The notes: generated from the letters alone by a model not told the origin. Counted from the stretch's first letter, positions 41,394 through 50,696 are shown. The stretch is 64,000 nt of DNA from Leptospira langatensis (GCF_004770615.1 NZ_RQER01000004.1:558001-622000); one strand, 5' to 3'. Numbers and translations are program-made.

Positions 41394-41843
41394 TCACGCC
41401 GAATTTCTTACTTTTTCCTCTAGCTGATAGAGAAGTTTGTCTAAATCTTTTTTCATAGACAGCACTTTCTCAATAGTCATTCCGGAACCTTCCAACAAGA
41501 GTTCCGGAATACAAAGTGCTTTCTTACGTAGGTTGCGACCTTTGATGGTCAATCGAACTACAAGGGAACGTTCATCCTCATCCGACCGGGTCCTCGTTAA
41601 GAATCCCATCTTCTCCAGCTTCTTCAACAAAGGAGTGAGAGTACCCGAATCCAATAGCAAACGATCGCCTATATCTTTCAGAGCTATCGAATCCTTTTCC
41701 CAGAGAACGAGTAGTACCAGGTATTGGGGATAAGTTACGCCCAATTCTTCCAGAAGCGGACGGTACAATGCCGTTACCGCCCTGGAAGTCGCGTAAAGAG
41801 AAAAGCAGATCTGCTTTTCTAACTTTAAGGATTCGTAATTCAA
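41394..41843 (-). CDS. ohrR: OhrR-type MarR-family peroxide regulator
   Basis: 149 aa. Winged-helix MarR protein with the N-terminal OhrR motif: 'LEKQICFSLYATSRAVTALY' carries the peroxide-sensing cysteine (Cys13) in the usual place. HTH region ALKDIGDRLLLDSGTLTPLLKK and wing RTRSDEDERSLVVRLT are standard. OhrR repressors leave DNA when organic hydroperoxides oxidise that Cys. It overlaps the gpx gene by ATGA, so both are in one operon under a palindromic site at 42355. Confidence 0.92.
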   Translation of the reverse strand: MNYESLKLEKQICFSLYATSRAVTALYRPLLEELGVTYPQYLVLLVLWEKDSIALKDIGDRLLLDSGTLTPLLKKLEKMGFLTRTRSDEDERSLVVRLTIKGRNLRKKALCIPELLLEGSGMTIEKVLSMKKDLDKLLYQLEEKVRNSA

Positions 41844-42325
41844 TTGGATAAGAGTTCCAGGATCTTGCTGTCTATTTTTTCAGGCGGAGTAAGAGTTGCG
41901 AATCTTTTGATCACATTTCCTTTCCTATCAACTAAGAACTTAGTAAAGTTCCACTTAATGGATTTGCCGAAGAGACCAGGCGCCTTCTTCTTTAAGAATT
42001 GATATACAGGGTGAGTTCCTTCTCCGTTCACTTCGATCTTTTTGAAAAGAGGAAAGCTCACTCCGAAATTCACTTGGCAGAAGTTTTGGATCTCCGAATC
42101 GGTTCCAGGCTCTTGGTGACCGAATTGGTCGCATGGAAAGCCAAGAATTTCCAATCCTTGGGACTTGTATTTCTCATACATTTCTTGGAGGCCTTTGTAT
42201 TGAGGAGTGAAGCCGCACTGGCTTGCGGTATTTACGATCAGTAAAACTTTTCCTTTATAGTCCTCCAATTTTTTTTCGGTTCCGTTGTTTAGAGTAGCAG
42301 TTAGTTCGTATAAATTCTGAGCCAC
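41840..42325 (-). CDS. Glutathione peroxidase-family thiol peroxidase
   Basis: 161 aa. The start is GTG 42325 with AGGAGG 9 nt upstream. Active site: NTASQCGFTPQY (peroxidatic Cys37), 'LGFPCDQFGHQEPG' with the Gln and a second Cys, and KWNFTKFLVD with the Trp/Asn. Bacterial members of this type are mostly thioredoxin dependent despite the name. First gene of an operon with ohrR, so peroxide inducible by inference. Confidence 0.93.
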   Translation of the reverse strand: MAQNLYELTATLNNGTEKKLEDYKGKVLLIVNTASQCGFTPQYKGLQEMYEKYKSQGLEILGFPCDQFGHQEPGTDSEIQNFCQVNFGVSFPLFKKIEVNGEGTHPVYQFLKKKAPGLFGKSIKWNFTKFLVDRKGNVIKRFATLTPPEKIDSKILELLSN

Positions 42326-42344
42326 GTCTTAGTACCTCCTAGTT

Positions 42345-42375
42345 TACAAAATAGATTGTATACAATTTAATTTTG
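42345..42375. promoter_or_regulatory. OhrR-type operator upstream of gpx-ohrR
   Basis: The region contains the perfect palindrome ATTGTATACAAT (42355-42366), an outer inverted repeat TACAA-N6-TTGTA (42345-42360), and TACAATTTAATTTTG (42361-42375), which matches the Bacillus OhrR box TACAATTAAATTGTA at 12 of 15 positions. It starts 20 nt upstream of the gpx start codon. The match to the OhrR half-site plus the adjacent ohrR gene make it a likely autoregulatory operator. Confidence 0.7.
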
Positions 42376-42493
42376 TTCAATTCTTTTTTAGAAGAATTCC
42401 AAAATCTTTCTACATTTTCGTCTATAAAAGTCCGCAAGACCATGGTCGGTTTGAATCTGTAAGAACCAATATTAAAGAGAAAATTTGAGGAGC

Positions 42494-43879
42494 TTAGATC
42501 TTAAGAGACAAAGAAAAGATAAACATTCGATCCAATCTGGAAGTAGTATTATGTTCATATGGATATATGGAGTCCATAGAACGTCTGTATTGGTATGTAA
42601 ATCTGAGTAAGACTGCTGGATCCGGATTGTAATCCAAGGTTGCCGTGGCACCTCCTGTTTCGAATCCGTCCTTGGTATTCGTCACGATGATCATCTGATC
42701 CCGGTCCAAATATCTCTCGAAACGGGTACCAATTCTCCAATCCGGCAAGAATCGATACGCGATCCAAATATTCCCAACATAGACCTGTCTATACGCATTC
42801 GTGTCTCCACGAACGTAATAGGAAGCGTCAGGAGTGTATACTAGATCCTGGCTACTCGCTCTATGTTGGTACGCAACATCGAAAGAAGAAGCCAAGGTTA
42901 ATGAATGAGTCGGCTTCCATTCCGCGATAAAGTTATTATAATATCGCATTTCCTTTGGGACCGCAGTGGGTTGCTCATTCCCCATAAACGTGTTCCAGCG
43001 AAGCATAATATTAGGGCGAGGATTGTATTCTAAACGAAAACCTCCGGACATATCCTTATTATTGTCCGTTACCACTTGGTAACCGTTATCCAAATGCAAT
43101 TGGTACGAGAGTTTGTCTGTGATCTTGCCGCTTAAACGAAAACCGGAAACATAGTACGGAACGTAGTCCAGAGAGAAAGCCCTTGTATAAACGAAATTCT
43201 CATGAGAGATCCAAGACTCATATCCAAGATGCCCGAAGTAGATCCCGGCATCCAACCAAGTCGATTTTCCTAGTTTGATCCCACCGTAAGCTTCTTGCAT
43301 GTTCCGAATGGATAACTCGTTCGAAGTTTTTCCGGTTGTCCCTTCTCCCACATAATTCGCAACAACCGAGGTACCGAACTGCAATGCCAATCTTCCTCGG
43401 TACTTATCCGTTTCTACCTTACCGTCCACGTACGCAAGATTGATATTGTATTCGTTTGTGCGAGTCGCTTGGGTGGTATAAGCGAGCTCTTTTGAATCCG
43501 GGCGATTGAGACTTGCATTATAATAACCGTCCACAAAAAACCCGAATTGGACAGGTATGACAGTACTCTCCTTCTTTTTAGGATTCAACTCTTCTGACTT
43601 GGAAAAAGTCTCCTCCTCTTCTTCTCCTTCTTGCGTTTCCTTTTGAGAAGAAGAGGATGCGTCCTTCTCTTGCGGGGACTTGGAACCCGATTTGGGAGCC
43701 TTGTCGGATCCGTTCCCCTCGGCCGATCCTTCTCCCGAATTTTTACCTCCGGATGGACTCTGTTGAGTGAATACTCTGGAAGGTTTCTGAGAGACCGAAT
43801 TTTCTTCGGCTTCCGATTCGGAGACAGGAAAAGAAAAACCTATGGCAATCAGGATCGCGGTGATAAATTTATTCTTCAT
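42494..43879 (-). CDS. Outer-membrane beta-barrel protein (porin-like)
   Basis: 461 aa from ATG 43879 (a TTG at 43903 is in frame). Signal peptide of about 24 residues (MKNKFITAILIAIGFSFPVS). Then a low-complexity Ser/Gly/Lys/Glu linker (about 25-95) and a beta barrel of about 360 residues built from amphipathic strands with periodic aromatics, ending in SRLDRMFIFSLSLKI, close to the C-terminal barrel signal. 'VQFGFFVDGYYNASLNRPDS' at the barrel start is typical of the BBP2/porin_4-like group. Probably a channel or surface protein; cargo unknown. Confidence 0.82.
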   Translation of the reverse strand: MKNKFITAILIAIGFSFPVSESEAEENSVSQKPSRVFTQQSPSGGKNSGEGSAEGNGSDKAPKSGSKSPQEKDASSSSQKETQEGEEEEETFSKSEELNPKKKESTVIPVQFGFFVDGYYNASLNRPDSKELAYTTQATRTNEYNINLAYVDGKVETDKYRGRLALQFGTSVVANYVGEGTTGKTSNELSIRNMQEAYGGIKLGKSTWLDAGIYFGHLGYESWISHENFVYTRAFSLDYVPYYVSGFRLSGKITDKLSYQLHLDNGYQVVTDNNKDMSGGFRLEYNPRPNIMLRWNTFMGNEQPTAVPKEMRYYNNFIAEWKPTHSLTLASSFDVAYQHRASSQDLVYTPDASYYVRGDTNAYRQVYVGNIWIAYRFLPDWRIGTRFERYLDRDQMIIVTNTKDGFETGGATATLDYNPDPAVLLRFTYQYRRSMDSIYPYEHNTTSRLDRMFIFSLSLKI

Positions 43880-44034
43880 CGATTCCAATCGCTTTCCAGG
43901 CAAACTTCAAATCCATTCATTTTCAGTAGACTAAATTTTCTTTACGGGACCTTAACGATCCGATAGACGTTTATAACGCTTTTCTCAGAAAAAAGTCTAA
44001 TTAAAATTAATCCTCACAAAAAGGAAACGCATTG

Positions 44035-45828
44035 ATGGAAGAAAAAAGCCTGTTACTGACCGCCATTATTCTACTTACTACGGCAGTTTTATGTGTGCCC
44101 ATTTTCAAAAAACTAGGAATCGGATCGATTATAGGGTACGTGGTGGGAGGGATCTTGATCGGTCCTCATGGAATACGCTTGGTGACAGGGGGCACTGAGA
44201 TCCTTCATTTTGCGGAATTTGGAGTTGTATTGCTTCTGTTCTTGATCGGATTAGAGCTTCGCCCCCAAACTCTTTGGGTCCTAAGAAAACCGGTCTTTGG
44301 CATGGGACTCTCTCAGGTTGCATTCACCTCCTTCCTGCTCGCTGTTGCCATCGGTTATCTATTTCAATTGGGATTCTTGGCATCCATCATTTTAGGACTG
44401 AGTTTATCGCTTTCTTCTACCGCATTTGCTCTTCAATCTTTAGCGGAGAAGAACCAATTAAAGACATCTCACGGAAGATCCGCCTTCGCCATTTTACTTT
44501 TCCAGGACTTGGCCGTTATTCCCGTTATGGCAATTCTCCCTATGGCGGCTCTTACGCCGGAAAACTCAGGAGGAAATGGATTAGATTTTTATAAATTAGG
44601 TACGGCAGTATTTGCGATCTTCGTAGTGATCCTGAGCGGACGTTTTCTGATGCGGCCTCTATTCCGTCTGATTGCAGCTTCCGGAAACCACGAAATATTC
44701 GTAGCGCTATCCCTTCTTCTTGTATTGGGAGTTTCACTCGCAATGGAAAAAGTAGGACTGTCCATGGCCCTGGGTTCCTTCTTGGGAGGAGTGCTACTTG
44801 CAGATTCGGAATATAGACATGAATTGGAAGCCAACCTAGAACCTTTCAAAGGACTTTTACTCGGACTATTCTTCTTAGCAGTGGGAATGTCCATGAACTT
44901 GGAGATCCTTCTCCAACATCCATTGCTCATCTTGGGGCTGGCATTGGGTCTCATGTCCATCAAAGGGGTCGTGTTATTTGTCATCGGAAGGGTTGCAAAA
45001 CAAAACTCGGATTCTTCCGTCAACCTTGCGGTAAGTATTTCTCAAGGTGGGGAATTCGCATTCGTGATCCTAAATGTGGCCTCCCAACTAAATGTATTGA
45101 GTAGGGAAATTGCGGATTATTCCATCGTCATCGTCACTGCATCCATGATGCTCACTCCTTTCTTCGGAATATTTAAGGAAAAATTCGTGAATCCTTATAT
45201 TAACAAAGAAGAAGAAAAGCCTGCGGATCCGATCCATGAGCAGAATAGAGTGATCATCGCAGGCTTCGGAAGGGTGGGCCAGATCGTTTCTCGTATGCTC
45301 TATTTGCATAAGATCGGATTTACCGCTCTAGAGCATAACGCAGACCAAGTGAATGCCGCCAGAAAATTCGGGCACAAGATCTATTACGGAGATGCGAGTC
45401 GTTTGGATCTATTAAATGCGGCGGGAGCGGCGCAAGCAGAGATCCTTGTCTTGGCGGTTCAGGACGTGGAGCTATCGGTAAAGATCGCGACGATCGCTAA
45501 GGAGAATTTCCCGAATCTGAAGATCATTGCAAGAGCAAGGAACCGAGCTCATTATTTCGATCTTTTAGAACTAGGGATCGAAACGATACGCAGAGATACC
45601 TTCGCTTCTTCTCTTGAGCTTGCAGAAGAAACACTGAAGGATCTAGGATTCATGCCTTCGGAAGCGCAGTATTTCATTGAGAAGTTCAGAAGATACGACG
45701 AGGCAATGGTCAAGCAACAGTACAAACTTCGTCATAATGAAAAAGAACTGATCGCATTCTCCAGGAATGCAATTCGTCAATTAGAAGATGCGTTCGCGGC
45801 GGACATGGTGCAAAAGGAAGCTTCTTAA
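44035..45828 (+). CDS. Kef-type cation:proton antiporter with RCK domain
   Basis: 597 aa from ATG 44035 (TTG 44032 also in frame; AGGAAA about 10 nt upstream). N-terminal CPA2 Na+/H+ exchanger domain with about 12 helices (residues 1-385; 'GIGSIIGYVVGGILIGPHG', 'VVLLLFLIGLELRP', 'ALGSFLGGVLLADSEYRHEL'). A C-terminal TrkA-N/RCK domain (about 400-520) has the NAD-binding loop VIIAGFGRVGQIVSRML. Related to KefB/KefC and YbaL. Exports K+ or Na+ in exchange for H+. The stop codon overlaps the convergent GH114 gene (TTAA). Confidence 0.9.
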   Translation: MEEKSLLLTAIILLTTAVLCVPIFKKLGIGSIIGYVVGGILIGPHGIRLVTGGTEILHFAEFGVVLLLFLIGLELRPQTLWVLRKPVFGMGLSQVAFTSFLLAVAIGYLFQLGFLASIILGLSLSLSSTAFALQSLAEKNQLKTSHGRSAFAILLFQDLAVIPVMAILPMAALTPENSGGNGLDFYKLGTAVFAIFVVILSGRFLMRPLFRLIAASGNHEIFVALSLLLVLGVSLAMEKVGLSMALGSFLGGVLLADSEYRHELEANLEPFKGLLLGLFFLAVGMSMNLEILLQHPLLILGLALGLMSIKGVVLFVIGRVAKQNSDSSVNLAVSISQGGEFAFVILNVASQLNVLSREIADYSIVIVTASMMLTPFFGIFKEKFVNPYINKEEEKPADPIHEQNRVIIAGFGRVGQIVSRMLYLHKIGFTALEHNADQVNAARKFGHKIYYGDASRLDLLNAAGAAQAEILVLAVQDVELSVKIATIAKENFPNLKIIARARNRAHYFDLLELGIETIRRDTFASSLELAEETLKDLGFMPSEAQYFIEKFRRYDEAMVKQQYKLRHNEKELIAFSRNAIRQLEDAFAADMVQKEAS

Positions 45829-46661
45829 GGACAAGGATCCCGATAGGCATCCAAGCTTTGGTGTTTTAGAAAACCGGATAAACGGAGACCGGCGGATTGG
45901 GAGCAGAAATCGCTTTTGGTTGTTCCGTTTTCCGTATACTCGATCTGAAAAACTGCAGAACCCTTATTGGGAAAGACAGCTTCCTCAGAGCACCAACCGT
46001 CCACATAACAACTTTCTGTGATCGCCCAATCAAAGTGAGAGATCAAATTCGGAATTTGATCAGGATCATTCTTTAAACCGGCAGACATTCCTCTGGACCT
46101 GGCTGCGTTACTCACCCATTTATTAAAGCGTATCTGGTCCTCTGCAGTCAAAGGAAAGCCAGTACTATTTTGATAGCCATCCATATTATCCGGATCAATC
46201 CCGTCGCAGCCTTGGTTTTTAGCCTTCTCAAAACGAGCGGAAAGAATGGGACCTAGAAGATCTAGTCTTCTGATATCCAGCCATTGTTCGTCCGGAAAAC
46301 CGGAGTATGCATTTCCCAAAATTTCCGGAGGGAACTTACTCGCATCGGATCTATAATTTTCATAAGAACCTACATCTATATAACAGATCACTTTCTTCCC
46401 GTTAGAATGCAATCGATGGATTACAGTCGGGTCCGAATCCGTAAGATCGGAATCTATATCAAAAACGTCTGCATCCACGGACTCATCCAAGGTGCCGCTA
46501 AATTGGATCTGAAAAGTAGTCCCCGGCGCTGGGATCCAAACCTTAGTTAAAAGATAGAATAGTATGGCGTCCTTTTCTCCGTTTGAAGTATTCTTGCAGG
46601 AACTCAAACAAAACGAGAAGATCAGAAGGCAGAAAAGAAAGAATCTAAAGAAGAGCATCAT
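45825..46661 (-). CDS. GH114-family (endo-alpha-1,4-polygalactosaminidase-like) lipoprotein
   Basis: 278 aa. Signal with lipobox CLSSC (Cys near residue 22). The catalytic domain shows GH114 features: 'WIPAPGTTFQIQFSG', 'KKVICYIDVGSYENYRSD', 'QWLDIRRLDLLGPIL', 'GCDGIDPDNMDGY' and 'ITESCYVDGWC' near the C-terminus. This TIM-barrel family cuts galactosaminogalactan-type polymers in fungi; in bacteria the substrate is unknown. Export as lipoprotein suggests surface or periplasmic action. Confidence 0.85.
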   Translation of the reverse strand: MMLFFRFFLFCLLIFSFCLSSCKNTSNGEKDAILFYLLTKVWIPAPGTTFQIQFSGTLDESVDADVFDIDSDLTDSDPTVIHRLHSNGKKVICYIDVGSYENYRSDASKFPPEILGNAYSGFPDEQWLDIRRLDLLGPILSARFEKAKNQGCDGIDPDNMDGYQNSTGFPLTAEDQIRFNKWVSNAARSRGMSAGLKNDPDQIPNLISHFDWAITESCYVDGWCSEEAVFPNKGSAVFQIEYTENGTTKSDFCSQSAGLRLSGFLKHQSLDAYRDPCP

Positions 46662-46806
46662 CCCATCGAAGCGAATTCGATTCAGATATTAGAGGGGTAT
46701 TTTTGCAAATTCTCCAAGAACTAAACTTTAGGAGATAAAAATCTAGCTTAGAAAATTTACTTTGAAGAGAATACGTTTATTAAAGAAGAGACTCGACCTC
46801 TACACA

Positions 46807-46826
46807 GTTTCGTTTTCTGACGAAAC
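46807..46826. repeat. Perfect inverted repeat downstream of tRNA-Gly
   Basis: GTTTCGT-TTTCTG-ACGAAAC has perfect 7-bp arms, 53 nt past the tRNA 3' end. It may help end transcription, but there is no T run. The rest of the 217-nt gap between the GH114 gene and the tRNA shows nothing else. Confidence 0.35.
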
Positions 46827-46878
46827 CGTTCGAGCCCGTCTGCCGGGATTTTATAGTTATTAAGATGAGTTTGATTTT

Positions 46879-46950
46879 TGCGGGCAGAGGGACTCGAACC
46901 CTCACTAGAAGCTTGGAAGGCTACGGTGCTAGCCATTACACCATGCCCGC
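46879..46950 (-). tRNA. tRNA-Gly (anticodon TCC)
   Basis: 72 nt on the minus strand. The acceptor GCGGGCA pairs with TGCCCGC, the D arm reads TGGTGTAATGGCTAGCAC, the anticodon loop is CTTCCAA (anticodon TCC) and the T arm contains GGTTCGAGTCC. Discriminator A is at 46879; CCA is not encoded. It stands alone upstream of the divergent M32 peptidase gene. Confidence 0.96.
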
Positions 46951-47012
46951 GATAGGATAGAGTCAGTTTTTGGTTGGAGGGCAGGAAGTCAATCGAAAAG
47001 AATGATTTTTGT

Positions 47013-48539
47013 ATGTGGGAATCAGAACTAGCCAATTGGGAAAAAGAACTTCCGGCCTTTCGGGCGTATCGAGACGAATTTAGGACTATCTATCATCTCA
47101 GAAATATTACTGGGATCCTTCATTGGGATATGGAAGTTACCATTCCTCAAGAAGCCCAAGAAGAAAGAGGAGACCAACTTAGTTTGCTCTCCGGCTTGGC
47201 GCATAAATCGTTTGTCTCGGATTCCTTTCGAGCCCTGGCCGAAAAAGCTAAGGAAGAAAATTCCAGGTTAGATCTTCCCGGCAAAGAACTGAGGACAAGA
47301 GAACTAGATCTTTTGTTCAAGGATCTGGATCGTTCTTCCTGTTTACCTATCTCCTGGGTCGAAGAATTTTCCAAGATCACGAGCCAGGCCCATTCGATCT
47401 GGGCCGACGCCAGAAAGAAAAACGACTCCGCCTCCTTCCTTCCTGTGCTAGAAAAAATTATAGATCTGAGTTTTCAAAAAACGGAGTTCTTTGGCTTTCA
47501 GACAGAAGCATACGATGCTCTTTTGGATGAATACGAACCAGGAGCAAAGGCTTCCGATCTTGAAACTCTCTTCTCCGATCTGAGAAAATCTTTGGTACCA
47601 TTACTTGCAAAAGCCAAGGATGCAGAGTTTCCCTTTGCAGGTGAGTTCTCGATCGAAAAGCAAGCTCCTTTCAATCAGGAATTGCCTGTTTTATTAGGTT
47701 TATCTAAAGAAGGGTTTCGTTTGGATGCGAGCGCTCACCCATTCTCTACTTCTCTCGGAAGTGCTGACAAGAGGATCACAACTCGTTACGAAACATCGGA
47801 CCCTCTTTCTTCTGTGTATTCCGTTCTACATGAGACGGGCCATGCTCTTTATGAGTCAGGAATTTCTTTGATCCCCGGAAATCCATCTCCATTAAAGGAT
47901 TCCGTTTCTTTGGGAGTGCATGAATCCCAAAGTCGACTCTGGGAAAATCAGGTAGGTAGATCCAAAGAATTTTGGGAAGGAATGTATCCTCTCTTCTTGC
48001 AAAAGCTTGGGCTCTCCGAATCTTCTCTCCCGTTTGCTAAGCTATATTCTTTCGTGAACAAGTCGAAGCCTTCTCTCATTCGTGTAGAAGCGGACCAGAT
48101 CACGTATAATCTCCATATCATTCTTAGATTCCAAATTGAAAGAGCGATCTTCAAAAAGGAAATCTCAGTGAAGCAGATCTCTTCTGCTTGGAAAGAAGGA
48201 ATGAAGGATCTCTTAGGGATCGATGTGCCTGACGATTCTAAGGGGTATTTACAAGATGTGCATTGGAGCGGAGGAGCCTTCGGCTATTTTCCTACGTATT
48301 CTTTAGGAAATATTTACGCGGCCCAACTCTACTCAGCCTTTCTGAAACAGAATCCGCAGTTTTCGGACGAGTTGAAAAAAAGAGAAACTTCTTCTCTCTT
48401 GGGATGGCTTCGAAAAAATGTTCATAGTAAGGGAAGAAGTTTAGAGGCTAAGGACCTGATTCGAAAAGCAACGGGAGAAGAACCCAATGCAAAGTATCTG
48501 GTAGAATATCTTGGCTCAAAAATCGCAGAACAAGGTTAG
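47013..48539 (+). CDS. M32-family metallocarboxypeptidase (carboxypeptidase Taq)
   Basis: 508 aa from ATG 47013, typical M32 length. The zinc motif HETGHALYESG (near residue 273) is followed by HESQSRLWENQVGRS, the conserved helix with the third ligand Glu, and 'RVEADQITYNLHIILRFQIE'. These enzymes remove C-terminal residues from peptides in the cytoplasm. A longer frame start at 46974 is a TTG next to the tRNA and is less likely. The downstream FliG-like gene starts 4 nt after its stop. Confidence 0.95.
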   Translation: MWESELANWEKELPAFRAYRDEFRTIYHLRNITGILHWDMEVTIPQEAQEERGDQLSLLSGLAHKSFVSDSFRALAEKAKEENSRLDLPGKELRTRELDLLFKDLDRSSCLPISWVEEFSKITSQAHSIWADARKKNDSASFLPVLEKIIDLSFQKTEFFGFQTEAYDALLDEYEPGAKASDLETLFSDLRKSLVPLLAKAKDAEFPFAGEFSIEKQAPFNQELPVLLGLSKEGFRLDASAHPFSTSLGSADKRITTRYETSDPLSSVYSVLHETGHALYESGISLIPGNPSPLKDSVSLGVHESQSRLWENQVGRSKEFWEGMYPLFLQKLGLSESSLPFAKLYSFVNKSKPSLIRVEADQITYNLHIILRFQIERAIFKKEISVKQISSAWKEGMKDLLGIDVPDDSKGYLQDVHWSGGAFGYFPTYSLGNIYAAQLYSAFLKQNPQFSDELKKRETSSLLGWLRKNVHSKGRSLEAKDLIRKATGEEPNAKYLVEYLGSKIAEQG

Positions 48540-48542
48540 AAG

Positions 48543-48881
48543 ATGAGCGGCGACGATAAAGAAGAATTAACATTGAAGTCTTTCGAAGAATTATCCTTCT
48601 TCGATAATCTTGCTCTTTTCTATCTTTGCAATGAGACCCCGCCTCAGACTCTTGCTCTAGCATTCCTAGTAGGAGACAAGAAAGTCTGCGGTTCGATGTT
48701 GGGGGTCATGGATTCCAAGAGACGAGCCTTTGTACATGAACTCATGGCAAAGCAAAACGATTTCCCGGAAGAAAAGAAACAGGCAGCAGTGCAAGGACTT
48801 CTAATCATCGCGGACGGATTGATCAGCAGGAACCTGATCCGCAAACAAGGTAAATTCTACTTCGGAACAGAGAGAGGTTAA
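48543..48881 (+). CDS. Small FliG-like protein
   Basis: 112 aa. The frame contains 'ETPPQTLALAFLVGDKKVCG' and 'MLGVMDSKRRAFVHELMAKQ', which resembles the middle domain of flagellar switch protein FliG (EHPQT..A..L and its VxxRIA helix), then 'LLIIADGLISRNLIRKQGKF'. It is far shorter than FliG (~340 aa), with no C-terminal torque domain. The likeness is by eye and needs a profile search. It begins 4 nt after the M32 gene. Confidence 0.6.
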   Translation: MSGDDKEELTLKSFEELSFFDNLALFYLCNETPPQTLALAFLVGDKKVCGSMLGVMDSKRRAFVHELMAKQNDFPEEKKQAAVQGLLIIADGLISRNLIRKQGKFYFGTERG

Positions 48882-48945
48882 AGCGGACCCGCTGAACACT
48901 CGGCGCAACTTTAGATCCGATTTATAGTTTCAGATCCGATCACAC

Positions 48946-49272
48946 TCATCTAGGCGCGTAATAAATAATCGCTACTCCGAATAAGGCAACCGTAGACCCG
49001 ATGAGATCATACTTGTCGGGCTGGAATCCGTCCACCTTCCAAGCCCAAAGCAAAGACATTACGATAAAGAACCCGCCGTACGTGGCATATACTCTTCCAA
49101 AAGAAGAAGGTTGGAATGCGGCGACCACTCCGTACAAGGCAAGTATTGCTCCGCCCAAAAATAAATAGAGAACAGACTTAGATTCCTTGTACCAAAGCCA
49201 AACCAAATATCCGCCGCCGATCTCGCAGATCCCGGCTAATATAAAGATCATTATAGATTTGAAATATTCCAT
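48946..49272 (-). CDS. YnfA-family (UPF0060) membrane protein
   Basis: 108 aa with four membrane helices, matching the family: 'AGICEIGGGYLVWLW', 'PSSFGRVYATYGGFFIVMSL' and 'PDKYDLIGSTVALFGVAIIY'. YnfA proteins resemble small multidrug resistance transporters, but physiological role is unclear. The ATG at 49272 overlaps the stop of the DUF1801 gene by one nt (TGATG type), so they are coupled. Confidence 0.92.
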   Translation of the reverse strand: MEYFKSIMIFILAGICEIGGGYLVWLWYKESKSVLYLFLGGAILALYGVVAAFQPSSFGRVYATYGGFFIVMSLLWAWKVDGFQPDKYDLIGSTVALFGVAIIYYAPR

Positions 49273-49754
49273 CAGGATTTTCCCTTCCTTGTACTCGGTT
49301 TCTTGTCTGCAGATCTTTTCGCTAGCACTCTTTTGAGATCGATCCCTTGTGCTAAAAATTTCTTATCCTTTGTCCCGGGAGGCAAGGCCAATCCTTGTGA
49401 AATAAATCCTTGGATTGCAGAAAACTGGATCTCTTTTAAGGACCTATATTCCAAATATCGAATTTGCTTTTGATCTCCTAAAAGAACTTTCTTTGGATCT
49501 CGGTATAAGATTCCCCATTCGAATATCAATTGCACTCTTTCAGGAAAAGGAAAGATCCCGCAAACATATCCGGAGCTCTTGTCCCTGTAACCAATTGCCT
49601 TCCAAACCGGATATCCTCTCTCTTGCAATTCCGGGAAATGGGATTGAATGGATTTTCGAAGTTCGTCGACTATCTCCAGGATCTCTTCGGGCATAGGTTG
49701 GAGTATTTCCTGAATGATCTGTAGGTTTTTTTCCGGAGAACAATTTTCCTTCAT
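49272..49754 (-). CDS. DUF1801-family protein
   Basis: 160 aa. A YdhG-like/DUF1801 fold is suggested by 'LRKSIQSHFPELQERGYPVW', 'SGYVCGIFPFPERVQLIFEW' and the final basic tail. Family function is unknown, often linked to DNA- or metal-binding by structure only. It is coupled to ynfA downstream. Confidence 0.75.
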   Translation of the reverse strand: MKENCSPEKNLQIIQEILQPMPEEILEIVDELRKSIQSHFPELQERGYPVWKAIGYRDKSSGYVCGIFPFPERVQLIFEWGILYRDPKKVLLGDQKQIRYLEYRSLKEIQFSAIQGFISQGLALPPGTKDKKFLAQGIDLKRVLAKRSADKKPSTRKGKS

Positions 49755-49886
49755 ACTTATAACAAGAGATGCTCTGGAATTCTATTACAGTAAATTTTTA
49801 AGGTAAGAAGGAAAACAAGGAACTGTTTTTATAGGATTGGGATCCCGGACCGGTCAAAAATATGACAGATCCAGGATCTCGTTTTT

Positions 49887-50696
49887 CTAATAGAGTGGTC
49901 TTCCGAGTATCGCATTAATAAAAACTGCGGCCACGAGTAGTGCATAACCGATCGAAACTGCAAATATGGAAACTCTTCCCCAGTTTTGTTTGATAGAGAT
50001 AAAACCGAAGATCGGTAGCACCTGCAAGGCATGGATCCCGGCAAAATGAGCGATCCGAATATCCCCTCCGTTCTTACTCCAATTCACAAAGGGAAGTCCA
50101 GGTCCTCCATCAGGCACTCCTACAGAATGCGCTAATCTCGCAGACATCAATACTCCGAAGATAGAAGCTACTGCAAAGATCCATAGAGAAAATCGGATCC
50201 CTATCAGCAGTCGTTCGTCGATTTTAGAAGAGAGAAGTTTGAACTTACGGTCCATCAGGATCGCAACCGGTATCATTGGAAAAATGAAAAGTCCCATGAT
50301 GCTGTAGATCGCTCCATCCAAGGCAGTACTCTGATTGAAATGGGAAATTACCCCTCTTCCTGCTTGCACAGTGATCAGAACCAATTCGACCATTAAAGAA
50401 ACGATAAAGTACTTTTCCAATCTACTGGCGAAAGAGGGAAACTCTTTCAGTTCTGCCAAGAACCAACCCATGGTCCAGAGAAAGATCCATATAGAGACCG
50501 CAAACTTCATAGGCTTGATCCATACATTTAAACCTAAAAGCGTCCTTGGGTCCAATGTGGATAAGAGAAGAAAGACCGGGATCGCAATCAGAGAGACCAA
50601 TCCCGTATAATAAGAACCCGGTTGATTCTTTCTGAGTTTAGAGAAAAATCCGTTACCTTCTGCCTGATTTAGGCTGAAACTATTAGATGCTTGCAC
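49887..50696 (-). CDS. Multi-pass membrane protein of unknown function
   Basis: 269 aa with about seven helices (around residues 32-52, 60-82, 95-115, 130-150, 168-190, 215-235, 240-260). A conserved-looking loop 'GGPGLPFVNWSKNGGDIRIA' followed by HFAGIHALQVLP places His residues at a membrane edge. No family recognised. Overlaps the ABA4-like gene by 14 nt, so the two are translated together. Confidence 0.8.
   Translation of the reverse strand: MQASNSFSLNQAEGNGFFSKLRKNQPGSYYTGLVSLIAIPVFLLLSTLDPRTLLGLNVWIKPMKFAVSIWIFLWTMGWFLAELKEFPSFASRLEKYFIVSLMVELVLITVQAGRGVISHFNQSTALDGAIYSIMGLFIFPMIPVAILMDRKFKLLSSKIDERLLIGIRFSLWIFAVASIFGVLMSARLAHSVGVPDGGPGLPFVNWSKNGGDIRIAHFAGIHALQVLPIFGFISIKQNWGRVSIFAVSIGYALLVAAVFINAILGRPLY

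Noticed and set aside
46757..47035. 92-aa open frame on the minus strand
   Set aside because: It covers the tRNA-Gly gene and its flank; reading through tRNA sequence, not a gene.
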